Origin: Desulfovibrionales bacterium
GTDB taxonomy: Bacteria > Desulfobacterota > QYQD01
Direction of reading: 5' to 3'
Assembly (NCBI GenBank): GCA_028715605.1
Contig: JAQURM010000004.1
Coordinates: forward strand, 62,001 to 126,000
DNA: 64,000 nt
Under the pieces are notes generated by a model. The model saw only the letters and a program-made list of their open reading frames with translations. It searched no databases and was not told the DNA's origin. Of this stretch, positions 41,687 through 50,332 are shown piece by piece. The position numbers and the translations under genes are program-made. Each line of letters starts with the position of its first letter. Positions within the stretch are counted from its first letter, which is position 1.

Positions 41687-43606
41687 CGCCCAGATAAGCT
41701 CACCGGTTCGGCTCGTATCATACCCGCCCAACTGTTCAACGATTTCCTTAAACTCAGGTGACATAATAACTGCCAGGAGTGCCCGGATTCTTTCATCATC
41801 CCAAAACATGGCCGGTATGACCAGATCGTAACGCTCCTTAACTACCGAAATAAAATCTAATCCTAGCGCCCTGGCCGCAGCATATATGCCCAACCCTGCA
41901 TCAGCGCTGCCGCTTAAGACATCCACGGCTACCGACATGTGGGTGTATTCTTCCCTTTCATAGCCGGTTATTTCAGCAGGAGAGATACCCAGCTTCTTGA
42001 TCTGGAAATCAAGCAGGATCCGGGTGCCGGAGCCTGCTTGCCGGTTGATAAAGCCGATGTCTTTACGCCTGAGATCGTGAATAGACTGGATACCTTTTGG
42101 GTTCCCCTTAGGGACTATCAATCCCTGCTCCCGATAGACCAGATTTACCAATTTTACCGGGACATCGGGGATTATTTTTTTGATATATGGGATGTTATAT
42201 TCCCCTGTTTCCGGGTCAAAGAGATGTGAGCCGGCCAGGTGGGCCATGCCTTTGCCGATGGCCAGCAGCCCGCCGGTGCTGCCTACATGACTGGAGGACA
42301 GGCTTAACCGGGGCGTACTTTTTTTGATCTCGTTGGCTAACACGTCTATGGTGAGGTCGTGGCTTCCGATGATGACCAAGGTATTTGCGATTTCACGGGC
42401 CTCTCTTAGAAGTTCTATCTCCACTTCTTCATCGGCGTTTATCCCTTCGGAAAGATGTGGTATGCGCAGTATGCCGTCGGCCCTAGTCAAGGTAGTAATC
42501 GCGCCGGCGCCGCGGGGCAGGGGAGTGGCAATGGTTGTATCGCCTACGCGACCTACATTGACCCTGAGAAATTCCTCTATGCCCAGCTTGGAAGGGATCT
42601 TGCGCGCCGGTCTGGCCGTGATGCGGGGACGTTCCGGTAGAGGGATGCCCATCATTTTATAAAGAATGGGACGGACAAACTGGTCGAAGGAGATGACCGC
42701 CGATACCGGATAGCCCGGATTTCCTATGACCGGTTTGCCGGCGATGATGCCCAGTATCGTAGGCTTCCCGGGCATAATAGTTACTCCGTGAACCAGGACC
42801 CGGCCCAATTCTTTTATGACTGTATAGGTATAGTCTTCTGAGCCGGCCGAGGAGCCGGCATTAATTATTATGCAGTCATAATCAGCAGCGCAGGCTTTTT
42901 GTACAGCGCCTTTGATGCGATCACAATCATCGGATATTATCTCGTGCCGGATGGGAATAGCCCCGCATTTTTCCACCAGACCGGCCAGGATATGCGAGTT
43001 ATATTCGACGATCTTTCCCTGGGGAGGGGCATCACCGGTAATGTCCCCGGCGGCTATGAGTTCGCTGCCGGTAGGGATGATAACTACGCACGGTTTTTTC
43101 TTTACCGAAAGCGTAAATATCCCCCCGGCCAGGAGTGCGCCGATGTCAAACGGTGTTATACGGTGGTTTTGGGGAAGTATCAGCTCGGTGGCCACGATGT
43201 CCTCGCCTACCTTGCGCACATATTTCCAGGGATGGGCCGGGGCCTGTATCTCCACAGTTTTTTCGTTTATCTGGTGGACCTCTTCAATCATGATAACGGC
43301 ATTGGTCCCGGGTGGCAGGATATGGCCGGTGTTGACAAAGAAGGTGTCCTTGCCGATGGTCAGTTGTTTGGGGTTTCCTTCGGAGGCCCCGTAGGTATCT
43401 TCAGCCAGAACGGCTATACCATCCATGGCTGCGGAGTGAAAGGACGGGGAAGAAAAACGGGCATACACAGCTTCGGCGGTAATTCTGTCCAGGGCCTCAG
43501 TCGCAGGAATCTTTTCACTCTTGAGTATAGGCGCATAATCAAGGGCATTGAAGAATATTCCCTGGGCCTCGTCCAGGGTCTTCATTTCCAGATAAATTTT
43601 TCGCAA
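41681..43606 (-). CDS. MoeA fused to a periplasmic-binding-like (molybdate-type) domain
   Basis: 641 residues. Residues 1 to about 400 are a MoeA molybdotransferase: SPSFHSAAMDGIAV, VNTGHILPPGTNAVIMIEE, GDITGDAPPQGKIVEYNS and NAGSSAGSEDYT, then the domain IV tail. The C-terminal 230 residues are a substrate-binding-protein-like domain (IGSHDLTIDVL, NRQAGSGTRILLDFQIKKLGI, ELIWAS end), as in known MoeA-LysR-substrate-domain fusions. TTG start with AGGAGG eight bases upstream. It inserts Mo or W into molybdopterin; the fused domain may sense oxyanion or cofactor. It follows the second moeA in an operon; the gap holds a palindromic repeat. Confidence 0.9.
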   Translation of the reverse strand: MRKIYLEMKTLDEAQGIFFNALDYAPILKSEKIPATEALDRITAEAVYARFSSPSFHSAAMDGIAVLAEDTYGASEGNPKQLTIGKDTFFVNTGHILPPGTNAVIMIEEVHQINEKTVEIQAPAHPWKYVRKVGEDIVATELILPQNHRITPFDIGALLAGGIFTLSVKKKPCVVIIPTGSELIAAGDITGDAPPQGKIVEYNSHILAGLVEKCGAIPIRHEIISDDCDRIKGAVQKACAADYDCIIINAGSSAGSEDYTYTVIKELGRVLVHGVTIMPGKPTILGIIAGKPVIGNPGYPVSAVISFDQFVRPILYKMMGIPLPERPRITARPARKIPSKLGIEEFLRVNVGRVGDTTIATPLPRGAGAITTLTRADGILRIPHLSEGINADEEVEIELLREAREIANTLVIIGSHDLTIDVLANEIKKSTPRLSLSSSHVGSTGGLLAIGKGMAHLAGSHLFDPETGEYNIPYIKKIIPDVPVKLVNLVYREQGLIVPKGNPKGIQSIHDLRRKDIGFINRQAGSGTRILLDFQIKKLGISPAEITGYEREEYTHMSVAVDVLSGSADAGLGIYAAARALGLDFISVVKERYDLVIPAMFWDDERIRALLAVIMSPEFKEIVEQLGGYDTSRTGELIWAS

Positions 43607-43645
43607 AATTCAGGCCTCCTGATTCTTCAAATATGGCAACTATTC

Positions 43646-43715
43646 AGCCACAAAGTCACCAAGGCACAAAGAGAGAATTACTCTATAACCTTAGTGACTT
43701 TGTGTCTTAGTGGCT
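43646..43715. repeat. Dispersed palindrome, CCACAAAGTCAC family
   Basis: Arms AGCCACAAAGTCACCAAGG (43646 onward) and CCTTAGTGACTTTGTG..TTAGTGGCT (ending 43715) are near-perfect reverse complements around an AT-rich centre. It lies between the two moeA genes. Confidence 0.7.
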
Positions 43716-43726
43716 AATAGTTACGT

Positions 43727-45028
43727 TCAAAACAAATAGACATCGACTATGGAACCCTTATCCAGTCCTTCTGTATTCATATCGACCCTGATTAATCCGT
43801 GGGCCCTGGTCATGGTGGAAATAAGCCCTGATTTGCCGAAGATGGGTTCGGCTATATGACCCGTTGCACCTGAAAATCCCCCTGCGTCCCCCTTTCCCAA
43901 AGGGGGATGGGGGGATTTGAACAGCGCGTGTTTTTCATCCGGGAGGATGCGTACCCGGACATAGTCCTCCCGGCCCTGCGCAGACGGCACATTACGAGAC
44001 AGCCGGGCCTTTATGAGTTGTGGGTGAGTTATTATTTGTGGCTCGAGACCTCCGATTCGTTGGAGCAAGGGACGGACGAAGAGCCAGAAAATGATCATGG
44101 AAGATGCCGGATGGCCGGGCAATCCCCAGAGGGCCTTCTTCCCGGCCCTGGCTATGATAGTGGGTTTTCCCGGACTTACAGATATGCCGTGCACCAGTAT
44201 CCGGCTTTCAGGAAAGGACTCGAACACCGCGGCCGTAAAATCACGACTGCCTACCGAACTCCCGCCGGATACAAGGATAACGTCTGCCTTTTCTATCCCC
44301 CCGGCACATTTGGTACGGAGATCATCAAATCTATCTGGAACAATACCCAGGTAAACAGGTATCCCGCCGTTTTCAAGTATTGCGGCCCAAAGCGTATAGG
44401 CGTTGATATCTCTGATTTTACCAGGTGGCGGCATTTCTTCGATCGGGACTATCTCGTCCCCGGTGGAGATAATAACCACCCGTGGTTTTTGATAGACGAT
44501 GATCTTTTGCCGGCCAATTGCGGCCAACGCTCCAATATCCTGGGGGCGTAACCTGTGTCCCCGGGGTAGGATTTCTTCGCCTTTTTTCAAGTCTTCTCCA
44601 CGCAGAATAACGTGTTCGCCGGGGGCAACCGTTTTCATGACCTCAATAGTCGTCTCGTCCGCTTGTTGTATATATTCCTGCATGACTACGGCATCAGCCT
44701 CTGGGGGAAGCATCCCGCCGGTCAGAATCCTATATGCCTGCCCGCCCGAAATCGCCTGGGAAGGAGGCGCGCCCATCTCCACGCTGCCGGCTACAGTCAG
44801 CAAGGCGGGCATACTCTCAGAGGAACCGAAGGTATCTCTGGCCCGAACCGCATATCCATCCATAGTAGAACGACTAAAAGGCGGCATATCTTCCGGTGAG
44901 ATAATGGGTTCAGCCAAAATGCGCCCGGTACCTTCTGTCAGAGAGATTTCTTCTGTAGGTCCAACCGGGAACTCGTTGATAATGGCGAGTACCTCGTCAG
45001 ATGTCTTGACCTTAAAGAATTCTTTCAT
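43727..45028 (-). CDS. moeA: Molybdopterin molybdenumtransferase MoeA
   Basis: 433 residues. MoeA signatures PPFSRSTMDGYAV, YRILTGGMLPPEADAVVMQE, STGDEIVPIEEMPPPGKIRDIN, VSGGSSVGSRDFT and LWGLPGHPASS are intact. It catalyses metal insertion into adenylylated molybdopterin for Mo/W enzymes such as AOR or formate dehydrogenase. Residues about 373-390, in the C-terminal domain IV, are an in-frame copy of the AATCCCCCT palindrome (encoding HPPLGKGDAGGFSG), resembling the insert in AOR. The insertion sits in a surface region just before IAEPIFGKSG, and the frame stays open. Confidence 0.93.
   Translation of the reverse strand: MKEFFKVKTSDEVLAIINEFPVGPTEEISLTEGTGRILAEPIISPEDMPPFSRSTMDGYAVRARDTFGSSESMPALLTVAGSVEMGAPPSQAISGGQAYRILTGGMLPPEADAVVMQEYIQQADETTIEVMKTVAPGEHVILRGEDLKKGEEILPRGHRLRPQDIGALAAIGRQKIIVYQKPRVVIISTGDEIVPIEEMPPPGKIRDINAYTLWAAILENGGIPVYLGIVPDRFDDLRTKCAGGIEKADVILVSGGSSVGSRDFTAAVFESFPESRILVHGISVSPGKPTIIARAGKKALWGLPGHPASSMIIFWLFVRPLLQRIGGLEPQIITHPQLIKARLSRNVPSAQGREDYVRVRILPDEKHALFKSPHPPLGKGDAGGFSGATGHIAEPIFGKSGLISTMTRAHGLIRVDMNTEGLDKGSIVDVYLF
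43867..43918. repeat. Dispersed AATCCCCCT/AGGGGGA palindrome inside moeA
   Basis: AATCCCCCTGCGTCCCCCTTT followed by CCCAAAGGGGGATGGGGGGATT; near-identical to the first unit in AOR at 19873. It is read in frame on the minus strand. Confidence 0.82.
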
Positions 45029-45140
45029 TTTTGTCTCATAATAGAGTATCTTATAATATCTGCCTTACAAGGGAGACAGAGATAAAAATTTCGAAACACT
45101 TTAGGTGGTTAAAACCGTTCTACACTCAGAAAAGGCTATT

Positions 45141-45221
45141 AATCTGGAACTCAGGAAATCAGGAAAAGATAGGCCCTCTTTATTTGGGGTTACACTTCCC
45201 TGAGTTCCTGATTTCCAGATT
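45141..45221. repeat. Dispersed palindrome, TCAGGAAATCAGGAA family
   Basis: Arms AATCTGGAACTCAGGAAATC (45141-45160) and TGAGTTCCTGATTTCCAGAT (45201-45220) are imperfect reverse complements. The gap 45029-45313 between divergent moeA and fdhD holds this element plus AT-rich sequence; the promoters of both genes must lie here, and a TATAAT on the minus strand at about 45051 is a candidate -10 for moeA. Confidence 0.65.
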
Positions 45222-45313
45222 TGATATGTTTCTTTGCAATTTTTATCATGCATTTTCAAAACGCTACATTGTTACAAAATTTCTAAGTTCGAATTTTAAG
45301 GGGATTATCCATC

Positions 45314-46042
45314 ATGTCTTCCGGGCTCATTAAATCATTCCCGGTCATTCAAGTCAATAAAAATGGCCGCCAGATGGTCTCAGACGAGGTGGCATGTGAG
45401 GCGTCTCACCGGTTTTTTATAGACCGGAACCTGGTTGCTACGGTTAGTGTCTCACCTGCGAACCTGGAGGATTATGCCATCGGCCGTGTGGTGACGGATG
45501 GGTTTTTGGCCTTTAAGGAGATTGCTGGGGTCAATATCGACGAAGCTGGAATCTATGTACGCAGCAAACCCGGTGTAGCCGTTGGCGACAGACCGTCAAG
45601 GGATATTCCACCCATAGATTCGGCGCTACAGATTTCGGAAAGACAAGCCCTGTCCTGCGCCGGTTCTTTATCTTCCTTCGCAAGCCATTGGCAGAGGACG
45701 GGGGGATTGCACATTGCGGTCTTGTTTAACCGCCATAGCGAGCTAATCCGGGCAGCGGAAGATGTCGGGCGCCATAACGCGGTGGACAAGGTGGTGGGCT
45801 ATGCCTTTAACAACGGCCATAACCCTTCGGAATGTTTTCTGGTGTGCAGCGGCCGGCAACCGGAGGATATGGTGGCCAAGGTCGCCAGGGCAGGCATCCC
45901 CATTGTTATTTCACGCGCGGCAACTACCGATCGGGGCATCGCCCTGGCCGATAAAGTCGGCCTGACGTTGATTGGTTTTGCCCGGGAGGATCATTTTACC
46001 ATTTACACTCATCCCGATAGACTTATCAAGTTTTCCTTATAA
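45314..46042 (+). CDS. fdhD: FdhD-family sulfurtransferase for formate dehydrogenase
   Basis: 242 residues. FdhD passes sulfur from IscS to the Mo/W cofactor of formate dehydrogenase. Family marks: VACEASHRFFIDRN at the N-terminus, RTGGLHIAVLF, EDVGRHNAVDKVVGYA and GLTLIGFARED near the C-terminus. The loop that usually carries CxxC has SCAGS here, with only one Cys, which may alter the transfer step. Divergent from moeA, in line with shared cofactor function. No formate dehydrogenase gene is in the window. Confidence 0.92.
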   Translation: MSSGLIKSFPVIQVNKNGRQMVSDEVACEASHRFFIDRNLVATVSVSPANLEDYAIGRVVTDGFLAFKEIAGVNIDEAGIYVRSKPGVAVGDRPSRDIPPIDSALQISERQALSCAGSLSSFASHWQRTGGLHIAVLFNRHSELIRAAEDVGRHNAVDKVVGYAFNNGHNPSECFLVCSGRQPEDMVAKVARAGIPIVISRAATTDRGIALADKVGLTLIGFAREDHFTIYTHPDRLIKFSL

Positions 46043-46064
46043 TTAGGACTTTCCCTACATTCTT

Positions 46065-46208
46065 ATGGAAGCCGTTGTTTCTGAGCGAAACTTGCTGGAG
46101 CAGTGGGGCACCCTTCGAGGGCAAGCAGGAAGGGGCAAGCATTTCCCACCTGCGAGTCCCAAAAGGGTCACTGCGCAAGCCGTGAAGCGAAGGGATGATG
46201 GCTTCCAT
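46065..46208. ncRNA. 144-bp rod-like structured element upstream of sat (class unknown)
   Basis: Outer stem ATGGAAGCC / GGCTTCCAT, a large open bubble, then nested stems CTTGC/GCAAG, GCAGTG/CACTGC, ACCCTT/AAGGGT, GCAGG/CCTGC and GGAA/TTCC, all in order and separated by small bulges. So many consecutive pairings are unlikely by chance. The rod with a central bubble recalls 6S RNA topology, but I do not see a decisive sequence match; it could equally be a mobile palindrome. A TATAAT at 46038-46043 could serve as -10 on the plus strand. Confidence 0.35.
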
Positions 46209-46242
46209 TTCTAGAATGCAAAAATCGGATAAAATTAACACG

Positions 46243-46271
46243 TTGACATAATATAGGCCATTGATAATAAT
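46243..46271 (+). promoter_or_regulatory. Distal sigma70 promoter of sat
   Basis: TTGACA (46243-46248), 17-bp spacer, AATAAT (46266-46271). About 350 bp before sat. Confidence 0.55.
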
Positions 46272-46391
46272 CGATGGCCACGCTCTATACTGTGGGCAAG
46301 TGTGTATAGGCACAACATATAGTGTGTCAATCTCATCCGGCAACAATATGATATTATTAATATTTGCTCATGTGTATATTTTAACAAAAAG

Positions 46392-46442
46392 TGAGTGTTC
46401 ATTCATTTAGTCCTTGACAGGGGCGGGATCTTACAGTATATA
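46392..46442 (+). promoter_or_regulatory. sat: Proximal sat promoter with upstream dyad operator
   Basis: Dyad TGAGTGTTCATTCA (46392-46405), 8 bases, TTGACA (46414-46419), 17 bases, TATATA (46437-46442). The same order and spacing occurs at aprBA (50333-50384). Right after the start site an AT-rich hairpin AAAAATCTA/TAGATTTTT (46442-46469) and AAGCC/GGCTT follow in the leader of about 170 nt. Confidence 0.65.
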
Positions 46443-46621
46443 AAAATCTAGGTCTAAAAATAGATTTTTTGTGTTCTAAGCCTTTGGCTTGCAGATAGTA
46501 TTTAATGGAGGGAGGTGTTTTGGGGGATCGAGGTAACAATATCATTTCATGTCTATTAAAATGGTGAGGCGTAACGACGCATTGCCACATTATTATTGAT
46601 GAATCATAAGGAGGAAATAGA

Positions 46622-47866
46622 ATGGCTTTAATTGAACCACATGGCGGAAGAGGTTTGGTATGTAGTTTACTGGAGGGGAAAGAGCGTGAAGCGGAGTTGA
46701 CCAAGGCGAAAACCCTGAAGCAGGTCCGGATCCATTCGCGGGCTACTTCTGACCTGATAATGATGGGTATCGGGGCCTTCAGTCCGTTGCACGGATTCAT
46801 GACCAAGAAAGATTGGAAGGGTGTGTGCGAGAACTTCACTATGGCCGACGGCACCTTCTGGCCGATTCCCATTACGGTTGATTGTAGCAAGGCAGACGCC
46901 GACGCGATCAAGCCGGACTCAGAGATCGCCTTGGTGGATGATGCTACCGGCACGATTATGGCGACGATGAAGGTAGTAGAGAAGTATGAAATGACCGAGG
47001 CCGACAAGAGCTGGGAATGTATGCAGGTCTTCACGACGGATGACATCGCGGGCCACCCCGGTGTCGAGAAGGTCCACAAGCAAAAAGAAGTCAACCTGGC
47101 TGGTCCGGTGAAGGTGTTGAGCGAGATGGACTTCCCCACGAAGTTTGCCGGCATCTACAAGACACCGGCCGAAGTGAGAAAGATATTCCAGGATAAGGGA
47201 TGGAACCGTATCGCCGCGTTACAGCTTCGTAACCCGATGCACCGCTCACACGAGTACCTGGCCAAGATCGCTATAGAGGTCTGTGACGGCGTCATCATCC
47301 ATTCGCTGATCGGCGCTTTGAAATCCGGTGACATACCTGCTGACGTTCGTGTTAAGTGTATAGATGTCCTGGTTGAGAACTACTTCAACAAGGACATGGT
47401 GGTGCAGGCCGGCTATCCCATGGAAATGCGTTATGGCGGGCCGAGAGAGGCCTTGCTCCACGCCACGTTCCGTCAGAACTACGGTGTCACCCACATGCTT
47501 ATTGGCCGCGACCACGCGGGTGTGGGCGATTACTACGGTATTTTTGATGCGCAGACGATCTTCGACAAGATCCCCAAGGGCGAAGGCGGAAAGTATCTCA
47601 AATGCAAACCGCTGAAGATTGACTGGACATTCTATTGCCATAAGTGCGACGGCATGGCCTCAATGCGCACCTGCCCGCACACCAAGGCGGACCGCGTCAT
47701 CCTGAGCGGCACCAAGCTGCGCAAGATGCTGTCCGAGGGCGAGGAGGTTCCGGATCACTTTGGCCGTACTGAAGTCCTCGATATCCTGAGGAAGTACTAC
47801 TCAGGTCTGACCGAGAAGGTAGAGATCAAGCTGCAGAAGTTTGCCACGGGTGAGGAGATGAAGTAA
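46622..47866 (+). CDS. sat: ATP sulfurylase (sulfate adenylyltransferase), dissimilatory
   Basis: 414 residues. Activates sulfate with ATP to adenylylsulfate (APS) and pyrophosphate, the first step of sulfate respiration. Active-site motifs [13 protein letters not shown] (RNPxHxxH) and [15 protein letters not shown] are intact. Four Cys/His in [19 protein letters not shown] form the zinc-binding site known in prokaryotic Sat. AAGGAGG precedes ATG 46622. Followed by a terminator, so it is probably monocistronic and its ratio to aprBA is set by the two similar promoters. Confidence 0.98.
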   Translation: MALIEPHGGRGLVCSLLEGKEREAELTKAKTLKQVRIHSRATSDLIMMGIGAFSPLHGFMTKKDWKGVCENFTMADGTFWPIPITVDCSKADADAIKPDSEIALVDDATGTIMATMKVVEKYEMTEADKSWECMQVFTTDDIAGHPGVEKVHKQKEVNLAGPVKVLSEMDFPTKFAGIYKTPAEVRKIFQDKGWNRIAALQLRNPMHRSHEYLAKIAIEVCDGVIIHSLIGALKSGDIPADVRVKCIDVLVENYFNKDMVVQAGYPMEMRYGGPREALLHATFRQNYGVTHMLIGRDHAGVGDYYGIFDAQTIFDKIPKGEGGKYLKCKPLKIDWTFYCHKCDGMASMRTCPHTKADRVILSGTKLRKMLSEGEEVPDHFGRTEVLDILRKYYSGLTEKVEIKLQKFATGEEMK

Positions 47867-47914
47867 GTATCCGGCCTGAAAGTAATAGTCTTCTTAATTA
47901 CAGTTGCGTTGATC

Positions 47915-47967
47915 ATGCCGGTATGGTGGCCGTTTAGAATGGGTGTCGCCATACCGGCATTTTTTTG
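47915..47967 (+). terminator. Rho-independent terminator of sat
   Basis: 12-bp perfect stem ATGCCGGTATGG (47915-47926) / CCATACCGGCAT (47949-47960), then seven T. Confidence 0.93.
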
Positions 47968-48037
47968 GCTTTGATGCCCAGGGGACAGGTTTTAATTTGC
48001 CCCGGAGTCTTGTTCGAAAATCCTGGAATAACCGGCT

Positions 48038-49006
48038 ATGGAGATTAATGACAAAGAGGCTGTAGAGGCGCTGGCCAGGCAATATCTTGGTGAGGATTCT
48101 TCGCCAAAGGCATTTCGCTTCGTTAGCGCTGACATGGATTTTTTTGCCGTGGACTATAATGATATTCTGGCGCTGGGTGACAGGTATTACTTGATTCGCG
48201 GGGTAGAGACGGAGAAGCGTTTTGGGATCGAGGATGAACCCAAATACTGGGTGAAGAGGGTAGTGGATCTGCGGGACAATTATGTCAAAAAAATTATCAA
48301 ATTCTGTTTTTTTGAAGAGTTTGCCAGCCATATTGGGGGGATAAAGTTTAAACTTGCGCGAAGCCCTGCCAAGGAAGCCCGCATTCTGAAAAAGGTGGAA
48401 GGACACCCGAACTTCATGCAGGGGCGTACGGTGGAACAGATACGCGGCAACCCTATCAGAGTCCTGGATTTCATCAATGGGCCTTCCCTTTACGAACACC
48501 TCATGAGCCTGCGTATGGGATATGATGAATACTTCCATCAAACTCTGCCCTCTCTGTTGGACAGGCTCGTCGTTTGCTTCCGCGCTATGGGTTGGCTGCA
48601 TGATCAGGATGAAGTACACGGAGACATCAGGCAGGATCATATCCTCATCGACAAGGCGGACGGCTTGTTCAGGTGGATTGATTTTGACTACAACTACTCT
48701 ACCAAAGGGTCGCGTTTCGGTTACGACATGTTCGGTCTGGGAAACATCCTGGCGGCTGTTGTGGGAGGCGGGAGTTGTACCTTGCAGCAGATGAAGGCTG
48801 AGCAACCTGAAGTCCTGAACAGACTCTACTATGAAGACACAAATATTGTATGGTCAAACAGGGTAGTGAATCTTAAGAAAGTATATCCGCAGATACCGGA
48901 GGGCTTGAATCGGGTTTTGATGCATTTTTCGGCGGGCGCCACGGTCTTCTACGAAACGGTCTGGGAACTGCTTGAAGACTTGGAGGAGGCGCGGGTGGAC
49001 CTGTAG
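48038..49006 (+). CDS. Protein-kinase-like-fold protein
   Basis: 322 residues. The C-lobe of a kinase-like phosphotransferase is visible: HGDIRQDHILID (catalytic-loop HGDxxxxN-like with Asp) and WIDFDYNY (DFG-like metal site), with GWLHDQDEVHG before them. The N-lobe has YWVKRVVDLRDNYVKKIIKF with a candidate ATP Lys. This could phosphorylate protein or a small molecule; substrate unknown. It sits between sat and aprBA with a USP gene after it, all in one direction, which suggests a role in regulation of sulfate respiration. That is inference from position. Confidence 0.72.
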   Translation: MEINDKEAVEALARQYLGEDSSPKAFRFVSADMDFFAVDYNDILALGDRYYLIRGVETEKRFGIEDEPKYWVKRVVDLRDNYVKKIIKFCFFEEFASHIGGIKFKLARSPAKEARILKKVEGHPNFMQGRTVEQIRGNPIRVLDFINGPSLYEHLMSLRMGYDEYFHQTLPSLLDRLVVCFRAMGWLHDQDEVHGDIRQDHILIDKADGLFRWIDFDYNYSTKGSRFGYDMFGLGNILAAVVGGGSCTLQQMKAEQPEVLNRLYYEDTNIVWSNRVVNLKKVYPQIPEGLNRVLMHFSAGATVFYETVWELLEDLEEARVDL

Positions 49007-49082
49007 TTTGGTAGTTCTCTATCTGTGGATCGTTGGCGATCTGACAGAGGAACTCAGATAAAAGAAAAAAGGGGGAGATACA

Positions 49083-49547
49083 ATGGGAGAAGTGGACCCG
49101 GGAAAGAATATTCTCCTTAGTATAGATAATTCCGAGAATTCAAGGCGTGCCATCCGCTATGTGGCTAACATTGTGGGCTCATCAGGGGATTACCGCATAA
49201 CTATACTGAATATTATTGAAGACATGGGCGAGGATTTCTTCCCTTCTGCCGCGGAAAGACAGACCCACATTGAGAAGCAAAAACAAACCTCCGCTGCCTT
49301 GTTGGCAGAGGCACGAAATATCATGAGAGAACATGCCGTGCCGGAAGAATGCATAAGGACAGAACAAGTAACTGCGTCTAGCGGATATATAGCCGAGTCC
49401 ATAATCAGACACGCGCAACACGAAAACAAGGGTACGGTGGTTGTCGGCAGGCGGGGCATCTCAAAGAAAGAGGAGTTCCTGTTCGGCAGCGTCAGCAGCA
49501 AGATTGTTAGCTACGCCAAGGACTGTACCGTGTGGGTTGTGGAGTAA
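49083..49547 (+). CDS. Universal stress protein, single domain
   Basis: 154 residues. USP fold with ILLSIDNSENSRRAIRYV at the start and the ATP-binding glycine pattern VVGRRGISKKEEFLFGSVSSKIV near the end (G-x2-G-x9-GS type), so it likely binds ATP. GGGGGAG precedes ATG 49083. Between the kinase-like and Cys-rich genes. Confidence 0.92.
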   Translation: MGEVDPGKNILLSIDNSENSRRAIRYVANIVGSSGDYRITILNIIEDMGEDFFPSAAERQTHIEKQKQTSAALLAEARNIMREHAVPEECIRTEQVTASSGYIAESIIRHAQHENKGTVVVGRRGISKKEEFLFGSVSSKIVSYAKDCTVWVVE

Positions 49548-49564
49548 CGCATAGTCTTGCCATT

Positions 49565-50221
49565 ATGACATTGTCTGTAAATACAGCCAGCTTCCCCGAG
49601 CTCCGCTACCGGGACAGATACAGGTCTTTTCCGAAGCTGGCAGGCACCCCATGCGGTATCGGTTGTGCATACAACTGCTGCGATCCCATTATTACTTCAA
49701 TGGTTATCCCGAGAACCGTGGCCGAGAAAGACCTGCCCAATACCGTAGTAGCGGCCGGCGAGAACCTCCGGAAAGACATAGAAGGCAATCTTAACGTACT
49801 GACGTTTTACGGCTTTTTTGTAACTCCATTTTTCTTTCCGGACTGTCTGGTCAAGGGTCCTGATTTTGGGATAAATAAAGATTTCAACAGGTACATCCAG
49901 GTTTACGTCCTGTTCAACTGCCCAAGGCTTACTCCGGAAGGACTTTGCTCAATATACAATCAGGAGAGGTTTAAGCTCTGCGAGGGATTTAAGGGGTGTC
50001 CTGAATATTGCATTAAGGACAGTACCCCGGAGAGTTCTTTTTTGGTGCTTTCTTTCAACTACTGGCTGATGCGGAAGCTGATTGTCGTTTCCGTTGCCAG
50101 GGACGCTGAAGAGGCCATTGACGAATGGAAACGCAATGAAGCCAAGGGGATCAGGGCCTTCCTGCGCTCCAGAGGTGTATGCACCGATGCTTTCCTCTCG
50201 GAGAGGTCAGACGAGGGATGA
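49565..50221 (+). CDS. Cysteine-rich protein of unknown function
   Basis: About 218 residues from ATG 49565; an upstream GTG overlapping the USP gene is also open. It has a Cys cluster near the N-terminus (CGIGCAYNCCDP) and a second (CPRLTPEGLCSIYNQERF then CEGFKGCPEYC around residues 120-160). The second is reminiscent of the YkgJ-type pattern with ligands for zinc or an Fe-S cluster. The family is not certain. Co-directional with the kinase-like and USP genes; aprBA follows after its own promoter. Confidence 0.7.
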   Translation: MTLSVNTASFPELRYRDRYRSFPKLAGTPCGIGCAYNCCDPIITSMVIPRTVAEKDLPNTVVAAGENLRKDIEGNLNVLTFYGFFVTPFFFPDCLVKGPDFGINKDFNRYIQVYVLFNCPRLTPEGLCSIYNQERFKLCEGFKGCPEYCIKDSTPESSFLVLSFNYWLMRKLIVVSVARDAEEAIDEWKRNEAKGIRAFLRSRGVCTDAFLSERSDEG

Positions 50222-50332
50222 GTCCATATGTTGTGCCTTATGTGTTTCCAGATACAAGATATAGACAATGGATACATCATGTTACCCTTTGATATTCCAA
50301 CACTTTTCGTTTGGAAGACCACTCCTTAAAAA

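Noticed and set aside
42899-43717. 272-codon plus-strand ORF opposite the MoeA fusion gene
   Set aside because: Shadow of a well-recognised gene; the translated sequence is low-quality and runs through the palindromic repeat.
46399-47154. 251-codon minus-strand ORF opposite sat
   Set aside because: Antisense shadow of the sat coding region and promoter.
47894-48805. 303-codon minus-strand ORF opposite the kinase-like gene
   Set aside because: No family resemblance, runs antisense to a gene with clear catalytic motifs, and overlaps the sat terminator.
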